64,000 nucleotides of DNA from Chenopodium formosanum (lineage: Eukaryota; Streptophyta; Magnoliopsida; Caryophyllales; Amaranthaceae). Positions 56,421-64,000 of the stretch are shown here, in pieces (the stretch's first letter is position 1; every line of letters starts with the position of its first letter). A program made the translations under genes and the position numbers. The stretch covers positions 5,518,001 through 5,582,000 of the forward strand of contig CM044858.1 of NCBI GenBank assembly GCA_024500155.1, read 5' to 3'. Under the pieces are notes generated by a model. It was not told the DNA's origin. It saw only the letters and a list, made by a program, of their open reading frames with translations, and searched no databases.

Positions 56421-56774
56421 CGGCGAACTGTTCGAAAGTAACAACAAACCAACGCAATAACAACTTACAAGTCTTCTTGAGTTAACAGAACTCTTAAACT
56501 GTTTGCAAATTGCAATTACAATTGTCTAGGGGACTTCAAGTCCGTATCTTTTCGGCCTGTAAGCCCACCGTGGTGGACTAGCGGCAAACAAACATGTTGT
56601 TCGGGTTAGGTTTAGTTTGGTTCGGCTCAATTTGATTTAGGTGAGATGAGGTATATGTCATTAATCTATTGACATGAATTATTTCGGTTTGGGCCGAGAA
56701 GTCAATTCAATTTTGACTCAAGTTTTGAATATAAAAAATTACAATTGGGGTTATGTTAAGTGAATGGAACATAA
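56421..56774. other. Spacer between the ASHR2 leader and the repeat array
   Basis: AT-rich text without gene or recognisable element. Confidence 0.35.
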
Positions 56775-57090
56775 GTGACATTGTGATATAAGTCATATAA
56801 GAGTATAATACACGAAATCGGAGCGATTTAGGAGGTGTCGGGAGCTAGTGTTTGAACTTCACGAAACACTATGGGATGAATCCTGGGATCATCTGATATT
56901 GTGTGGATCCATATATGGCCATTATCCGGCAACGTAAAGGCCCCGTGAAAACTTATAACCAATACACGAGTCATGTATGAAAACGAGTAAAAATTACAAA
57001 ATTGACAGCTAAATAATCCATAGTTTTTGAGAAATTTTTTGAGATTTCGGGGCCTGGTAGCGAAAAGTGTTGAGAGTTGAGACCCTAAAG
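56775..57090 (-). repeat. Diverged inverted monomer of the 321-bp repeat
   Basis: Reading this stretch on the minus strand gives words of the array that follows: CCCGAAATCTCAAAA, TTTGTAATTTTTAC, GGATTAT-like text and CATATATGG. Substitutions are many. So one old copy lies in opposite orientation, head to head with the array. Confidence 0.6.
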
Positions 57091-57170
57091 CTGTCAAAAA
57101 CTGAACCGACCCGAGGACCTGACCTTAATAGACAACGATCTGAACCCGGCTTGTAGTCGAACAATGGGGT

Positions 57171-59510
57171 GGATTATAGCCTTCAATTTTGCCACTTTTC
57201 GCCACCGGACCCCAAAACCTCAAAATTTCCTTAAAAATCGTGGATTATAGCCTTCAATTTTGTAATTTAATTTTTGACCTTTTTTCGCCCGTAAATAAAA
57301 ATTGCCGAGATGTTTACCATGGTCCCTAATACCATCCAAGAGTCCAATTAGGTCGGTGGAACCATCCATTATGTCCTTAAACGGTCATTTTACCCGTTCA
57401 CAACTTGAAGTGATTTCATAAACTCAAGCCTATCACGGACGTTTAGGACAACATATAATGATCATATGTGGTTTCAAACAGAATTATATGACCCCGAGAT
57501 GTAACCCTTAAGGTCTCAAGGCTTTTCGCCATCAAACCGCAAAATTTTCTCAAAAAGCGTGGTATAGCCTTCAATTTTGTAATTTTTTGACCTTTTTTTG
57601 TCTGGAACTAAAAATTGTCAAGATGTTTACCATGGTCCCTAATACACTCCAAGTGTAAAATTGGTTCAGAGGAACCATCCAATATGCCTTTCAACGGTCA
57701 TTTAACCCGTTCACAACTTACAGTGATTTCGTAAACTCAAGTCTATCACGGACATTTATGACAGCATATAATGATCATATATGGTTTGAAACAGCATTAT
57801 ATGACCCCGAGTTGTATCCCTTAGGGTTTCAAGGCTTTTCGCCACCGTGCCCCGAAATCTCAAATTTTCCTCAAAAAACATGGATTATAGCCTTCAATTT
57901 TGTAATTTTCCGACCTTTTTTTGCCCAGAAATAAAAATTGTCGAGAGATTTACCAGGGTCCCTAATACCATCCAAGAGTCCAATTGGGTCGATGAAACCA
58001 TCCAATATGCCCTTAAACGGTCATTTTACTCGTTCACAACTTGTAGTGATTTCGTAAACTCAAGCCTACTACGGAAGTTTATGACAACATATAATGCTCA
58101 TATATGGTTTCAAGCGGCATTATATGTCTGCGAGATGTATCCCTTAGGGTTTCAAGGCCTTTCCCCACCGTGCCCCGAAACCTCAAATTTTCCTCGAAAA
58201 ACATGGATTATAGCCTTCAATTTTGTAATTTTTCGACCTTTTTTCGCCCAGAAATAAAAATTGTCGAGATGTTTACCAGGGTCCCTAATACCATCCAAGA
58301 GTCCAATTGGGTCGATGAAACCATCCAATATGCCCTTAAACGGTCATTTTACCCGTTCACAACTTGTAGCGATTTCGTAAACTCAAGCCTACTACGGAAG
58401 TTTATGACAACATATAATGCTCATATATGGTTTCAAACGGCATTATATGTCCGCGAGATGAATCCCTTTGGGTTTCATGGCTTTTTGCCACCGGGCCCCA
58501 AAACCTCAAATTTAATCAAAAAGCGTGGATTATAGCCTTCAATTTTGTAATTTTTTGACCTTTTTTCGCCCGGAAATAAAAATTGCCGAAATATTTACCA
58601 TGGTCCCTAGTACCCTCTGGGAGTCCAATTGGGTTGGTGGAAACATCCAATATGCCCTTAAACGGTGATTTTACTCTTTTACAACCTATAGTGATTTTGT
58701 AAACTCAAGCCTACCACAGACGTTTTTAACAATATATAATGATCATATATGGTTTCAAACGGCATTATACGACATCGAAATATATCTCCTAGAGTCTCAA
58801 CACTTTTCGCCACTGGGTCCCGAAAGCTCAAAATTTCCTAAAAAACGTGGATTATAGCCTTCGTTTTTGTAATTTTTTTACCTTTTTTTTTCGCTCGGAT
58901 ATAAAAATTGCCGAGATGTTTACCATGGTCCCTAATAGCTTTCGGGAGTCCAATTAGGTCGGTGGAAGCATCCAATATATCCTGAAACGGTCAGTTTACC
59001 CGTTCGCAACTTGCACTGATTTCGTAAACTCAAGCCTATCACGAACGTTTATGACAACATATAATGATCATATATGGTTTCAAACGGCATTATATGAGCC
59101 CGAGATGTATCCCATAGGGTCTCAAGGTTTTTTTGCTACCGGGCTCCAAAACCTCAAATTTTCCTCAAAAAACTTGTATTATAGCCTTCAATTTTGTAAT
59201 TTTTTTTTACCTTTTTTCGCCTGAAAATAAAAATTGCCGAGATGTTTACCATGGTTTCTAATACCCCCCGGGTGTCCAATTGGGTCGATGGAATCATCAA
59301 ATATGCCCTTAAACGGTCATTTTTTCTGTTCACAACTTCCATTGATTTCGTAAACTCAAGCCTACCACGTACGTTTACGACAACTTATAATGATCAAATA
59401 TGGTTTTAAACGACATTATATGACCCCGAGATGTATCTCTATGGGTTTCATGGCTTTTCGCCACCGGGCCCCGAAACCTTAAAATTACCTCAAAATGTGT
59501 GTATTATAGG
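57171..59510 (+). repeat. Satellite-like tandem array, ~321-bp monomer
   Basis: The phrase GATTATAGCCTTCAATTTTG recurs near 57241, 57561, 57882, 58203, 58524, 58849 and 59168, spaced 319-325 bp, with a short extra start at 57172 and a worn end near 59503. Each monomer contains AATAAAAATTG.CGAGATGTT, ACCATGGTCCCTAATACC, TATGCCCTTAAACGGTCATT, GATTTCGTAAACTCAAGCCT, CATATATGGTTTCAAACGGC and a CTTTTCGCCACCGGGCCCCG-type junction. The open frames at 57847-58535 arise by chance and repeat with the period; they are not genes. The length is close to two nucleosome repeats, common for plant satellites. Lies between two housekeeping genes. Confidence 0.93.
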
Positions 59511-59970
59511 CATATAACTCTACATGAAGTATCAAATCTTGAAGGGCTAGTTAAGTTATTGAATTAAATTTAAGCCCAACTTATTCCCGACAAGTCAATT
59601 CAAATTCAACGAACTTCAACTACGACCTAACTATATTCAATTTGAAATCACTATTAACACTTTGCGAAAAAAATTCCCAATTTTCACCCTTCTCCCACTC
59701 CTAAAGTGTCTAACCTGCTAACCTGGATCGAGTTGACCTATAAAAAGTTCCGATCCAATAAAATCCCTTATCTATTTTTTTTTTTGACACAATAAAACCT
59801 AGTCTGTAACATTTTTTTTTTTTTATAATTGATGCGTTCAAATCAAATCGAGTTACTTTGTACCTGTGGTAGAAACAAATTTATCTAGTTTCGAGTACGG
59901 TATTGGGTTCATATGTTTCGGGTGGGTTGATGCTTGTCACCCCTAAGGCTCTATAATCTTGAGCCAACCT
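59511..59970. other. Upstream region of TRAPPC1
   Basis: Non-coding. Contains a T-run (59810-59822) and, at 59952-59957, TATAAT, which may serve as the TATA box for a start near 59980. Confidence 0.4.
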
Positions 59971-60077
59971 TGGTTCCAATTTCCAAATACATCAACACAG
60001 AAAATCACTCATCATCTCCTCCTCCTCTCTCTCACATCTGGGCTAGCTCAACTCCATTGTCAACTAGTACTATTCTG

Positions 60078-60238
60078 GTAAGTAAGAAAGCTTAATTCTT
60101 TCTCCCATATCTTTAAATTTCTGCGAAATTAATCAATCCCCATTTCAATTTGTTTCCCCAATCATTAGAAAATAGGTACAATTTTGTGATCTTCTTTGAT
60201 CATAATCAAATCGAGGGCAAAATTGTTTAGGTTTTCAG
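60078..60238 (+). other. 5'-UTR intron of TRAPPC1
   Basis: Donor ATTCTG|GTAAGT (60077/60078) and acceptor TTTTCAG|GAGAAAG (60238/60239), ten bases before the ATG. Good consensus on both sides. Confidence 0.8.
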
Positions 60239-60248
60239 GAGAAAGAAA

Positions 60249-62798
60249 ATGCAGTTTTTTGGAACAACAGAGATAAACCCATCACCTCCGGCGGTAACAG
60301 CGTCTGGAAACAATGCGCACATGATGTACATTTTCAATAGAAATGGGGTTTGTTTGCTTTACATAGAATGGAATCGTTCACTTCATACTTTGGATGCTCA
60401 GCAAGATCAGAAGCTCATGTTTGGTCTCCTTTTTTCCCTCAAATCTCTCACTGCTAAAATGGATCCTGTTAGGTGAAATTTTACCCCTTTTTTGGAATTT
60501 AATTTCTAGGTTTTTAAGGAATTTTTATTGAATTTTTTGATTATTTGGTGTTGATTTGATTGGTTAGAGAACAACCCAGAAGCTAAATTATGAATAATTG
60601 TTGATTTTATTACTTGGTGAATGTGAAGCCAAACTATTTTTTTGTTATGGTAGAAGAGTTGTTTGATTATAGTGATGTGATCTTGTGAGTATTGTGGAGA
60701 ATGTTAACCTGAGTTATTATTCGAAGTGCCGACTTTCAATGTTAAATTCTTAATGGGTTTCCTTTTCTTCCTCCCCCCCCCCCCCCTGGAGGATTCGTGC
60801 TCGATTTCATTGTTGCATTTTGATTGATGGGACTATGTTGTGTGTGGGGCTATTGATGCTTGAAATTTTGTGATCTTTGAACAGTGCCGATAAGGTTAAC
60901 CTTGGGGTGCCTCAATTGCCTGGCCAGGGGTGTTCTTTTCACAGTTTCCGCACCAATACATACAAACTTAGTTTCATGGAAACTCCATCAGGAATAAAGG
61001 TAAATTATAATGCTTTTACTTGCAATTTTGGAGTATATAATTTGTTTGTATTTCTTTGAAAATATTTTTTAATGTTAGCTGGTTGATCTTTGTTGCAATA
61101 TTAGTTTGTTACTTTGTTGTGCATCTTTCATCATATTTAATGAAAACCCCATATATATAGGCAATATAGCTCCATTCATGCAGGGCATAGTCCTTAGATT
61201 GTTTAGCTTTTGATACCATTAGCTTGAGAGGTTTTGTTCTAATTTTTTGGAGCAGAACACAAATAAAGGATTGTCAATGGGCTACTTTTTTAACTCAAAA
61301 CCTGCTAGTGCTCTGCTCTTATAACGAGTCAACATCCACCATTGTCAACGCAGCCGGATCTTGCTGAATGACTATAAAAGTATATGTGACTGTTTACTGT
61401 CTTGACCTCCTGGAGATACTGTTTGTAACATACATACGAAGTTATAATTTTCTTTTCTTTAGACTATTAGCATATATAAAAGTTCTGAATCAAATATGGC
61501 CAAGCAGAGTATGGGATCTAAAATTGAAAATGATAATAAAAACAGATGCCGCTTACAAGTCATCAAATGTACAAGTAGTTATTGAGATCGGGAACCTTTC
61601 ATGGGTGCTAGTTGTTTCGGTTTTAAGCAATATACATGTTTGGTTTGATCAGATTAATATACGTGTTTGGTTTGATCAAATTAATATACGTGTTTGGTTT
61701 GATCAGATTAGTCTGAACTGCAGTTGTATATATCATGCATTCAAAGAATAAACTTTGCAAATGCATACTGAAGGAAATATTGACTATCAACCCCTAGAAG
61801 TCGTTTTCAGTGCTTAAATACCTCCTTTGACCTTAATTTATATCATCTTGCAACTTTTCTCTGGTCGTAGCTTTTGTAAGGTTAGTGTTTGGTCCTTGCT
61901 CTTTTGAGTTTACTTTCATATTAGTCTTTTGTTTTCACATACCATTACCCTAGCTCTACTCAAGAGGCTTCTGTCTATGGTGGATGGAGAGAGTGGGGTC
62001 AAACATTTGAAACAATATTTATGCAACTATTTTTTCCATGATTCCCTTGATTAGAAAGTCATAGATAGGTTTGCTTCATGGCAACTAATAAAAAGTCAAG
62101 GGCAACATAAAAGGACATTCGATTGAATACTTACTTTTATACATTGATTTTTGTGTTTAGATTAGGTCATTTGTACTTGATTTTGAGGACCTCTACCTAT
62201 ATATTTGTAGTTTGGGGTGTTGCGTAACTGATGTATAATTGCATAACAATTATTAATTCTGTTTCGATATAATATATTGTGATTCTTATATTCGTACTAA
62301 TTTTTGTTCGTTATATCTCTATGTGGGCAGCTTATATTGGTCACGAACCCTAGGACTGGTGATCTACGAGAATCATTGAAGTATATTTACAACTTGTATG
62401 TTGAACATGTTGTCAAGAATCCACTTTATACTCCTGGAACTCCAATCAAGTGAGTGATATACATTTTAGAAACATTACAGATAGAGCTATGAATTTGACT
62501 TGTCTGTGAATAAATTTTTCTGTATATCCACAACTTTCTTGTAATTTTATGATCCACTTCATTCCTTGACCTATGATTTCTCTGCAGTTTTCAGACTTTT
62601 TCCTTGAATATTTTAGCTGCTTTGTGATTGCATATATAATGACTTGTTTAAAATGTCTAGAACTCTAGATTGGTTTCACTCTTACTTAATTAACAATGCT
62701 TGGTAGTTGATGTCTACAAATAAGTTTAAAACTGATATTGAAGAAGCTTTAACTTGTTAAAAATCTTAGCTAGGCCTTGTTCCTCCTCTAAGCTTCTC

Positions 62799-62850
<52 letters not shown>

Positions 62851-63982
62851 CTTTAAGAGGTACTTTAGGCTTTCAGCTGTAATGCTGTATATATGATGAT
62901 CTTAGGATAAGGCATAAAAAAACGGATTACTTGAAAATGAAATTTAGTGATTTGGTTTTCTAAAGGATAGTTGATAGCCAAAGAGGAAGATTTGGGAATT
63001 GGAATCGTTTTCTTTCAAGTGCAAGGTGTTGCCTCCATTACCTTGGAGACACAAAAGAAATCAGCAGACACAGTAGTATTGATCCAACAGCACATCAGAA
63101 ACAGGGCCTTCTGAACAGCTATCTAGTCCTATGCCCTTTTAGCTTATACTTTTATGCTTTTCTGTATGAACTTGAAACCTCCGCCGGTCCAGCCTCTTTG
63201 AGACATGAGCTGTCTAGTGCGTGAGTCAATTGATTAAGCAACTCTGATTCTAAAGCTTTTATGTACATAGTCTCTTTTTGCACAATTATTAAATATGGAA
63301 CATTTTCTTTTCTGTGGAACTGTTCTGTAAAGCTGATGGTATGCTGTTAAAAACTTAAAATTTCCTTAGCTAGAAGGCATCTGGTCCAATCTGGAACTCA
63401 TGGCTTTTCTAGTTCTGTCTTTAAAACCTTAATTTGCTTGCATGCTCAGTAACTTTATAATTGAATAGGTCATAGATCAGTTCAGTACTTTGTATGTGGA
63501 AGGTTTTGCAAGCTTGATTAACAACTTGTGCTAGACGTCAGTGAGGAGCATGTGAACTTTTTAAATTTTGGGTTGAAATGAGCCTCAAAATTGCAGTTCC
63601 TATAAGGTAGAGGGCATAGAAAGATCCTCTAGGTTTGTTGATCTGTGCCACAAGCGAAATATGAATGTATATCACAGGCTCGATGTATTCTTTGATGATT
63701 GTATTCTTTCATCAAAGCATTATTTTCTGCTTTTTATCCTCTGCCTTGGTCACTTTTTAGGCTTTATTAACCTGGTGCTGAATTTTAGTATAAGTTGTTA
63801 CTTACCCTTCCATATATATGCCTTTATATACCCACTCAAATTTCTCTTTATCTTCATAATTAAGTTTGCATTTGTCAAAATGACTGTTATCTGCTACTAA
63901 TCATGCTAACATGTCACCTCAATTTCTTAGGTACGAGCTGTTCAACTCTACTCTAGACCAATATGTTCGAGGCCTGGGTTAA
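60249..63982 (+). CDS. TRAPP complex subunit TRAPPC1 (Bet5 homologue)
   Basis: Four exons: 60249-60472, 60885-60999, 62331-62449, 63931-63982; 169 residues, the usual length in plants. A longin-fold subunit of the TRAPP tethering complex, which is the guanine exchange factor for Rab1/Ypt1-type GTPases and acts in ER-to-Golgi and Golgi traffic. The sequence starts MQFFGTTEINPSPPAVTASG with a plant loop. The longin core follows: YIFNRNGVCLLYIEWNRSLH, MFGLLFSLKSL, FRTNTYKLSFMETPSGIK, LILVTNPRTGDLRESLKYIY, NLYVEHVVKNPLYTPGTPIK and YELFNSTLDQYVRGLG before the stop. The last exon is just 52 nt and lies 1.5 kb downstream, close to the window end. All junctions are in phase. Confidence 0.96.
61637..61711. 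repeat. 27-bp minisatellite in TRAPPC1 intron 2
   Basis: About 2.8 units of GTTTGGTTTGATCAGATTAA plus TATACGT, at 61637-61711, near-identical. Simple tandem repeat. Confidence 0.85.
62803..62847. repeat. Poly-T tract in TRAPPC1 intron 3
   Basis: Run of about 45 T. Possibly a retroelement tail on the minus strand, otherwise slippage. Confidence 0.7.
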
Positions 63983-64000
63983 TGTCCAGAAGCCAGCTGA

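Noticed and set aside
57847..58535. Two overlapping frames of 136 and 143 codons
   Set aside because: They fall in the 321-bp repeat and recur with the repeat period, with no known protein family, so they are chance frames.
1..64000. CRISPR arrays, operons or bacterial features
   Set aside because: The window is plant nuclear DNA with spliced genes; no regularly spaced short repeats of CRISPR type are present.

Overview
This is a 64 kb piece of plant nuclear DNA. It is AT-rich, with intron-containing genes, GT..AG splice junctions, a nuclear intron-bearing tRNA-Met, plant-only gene families (ERF/DREB, DUO1-type R2R3-MYB, chloroplast NifS, ASHR2-type SET protein) and dense MITEs. Protein similarity points to a dicot. 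A core Caryophyllales species would fit the density of MITEs with ends like CTCCCTCCGT, but that placement is inference. Splice models were built by hand from phase-compatible junctions, and every multi-exon CDS sums to a multiple of three.

Left third (1-20,860) is gene-poor. It holds a decayed ribosomal protein L7 gene copy (112-859), a candidate Helitron 3' end (near 4,600-4,699), an intronless DREB-type ERF gene (9119-10117, minus), a secreted glycine-rich protein gene (16340-16891, minus), a 948-bp MULE with a perfect 9-bp target duplication (17578-18525), and many Stowaway-like and PIF/Harbinger-like MITEs.

Middle (20,860-47,000) is gene-dense. It holds intronless STA1/PRP6 splicing factor (20988-24098, plus) whose 3' end is tandemly duplicated; a domesticated MULE-transposase/SWIM protein (25515-30050, minus); a tRNA-Met(CAT) gene (minus); the 10-exon chloroplast cysteine desulfurase NFS2 (31940-38052, minus); a DUO1-like R2R3-MYB (39585-41678, plus) carrying a miR159-like site; and a histidine-phosphatase (phosphoglycerate mutase-like) gene (42196-45792 or -45945, minus).

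Right part (47,000-64,000) holds a J3-type DnaJ co-chaperone with a 5'-UTR intron and a C-terminal CAQQ farnesylation box (49264-52535, plus); an ASHR2-like SET protein (54181-55377, minus); about seven copies of a 321-bp satellite-like tandem repeat preceded by a diverged inverted copy (56775-59510); and TRAPPC1/Bet5 (60249-63982, plus).

The genes are mostly housekeeping and unrelated in pathway (splicing, Fe-S sulfur supply, protein folding, vesicle tethering, chromatin/methyltransferase, transcription factors). There is no metabolic cluster. I found no clearly new biological system. The most notable signals are the SWIM gene with one zinc ligand substituted, the conserved miR159 site inside the DUO1 R2 repeat, the STA1 3'-end duplication, the nested MITE insertion at 38.4 kb, and the satellite array with its inverted neighbour.
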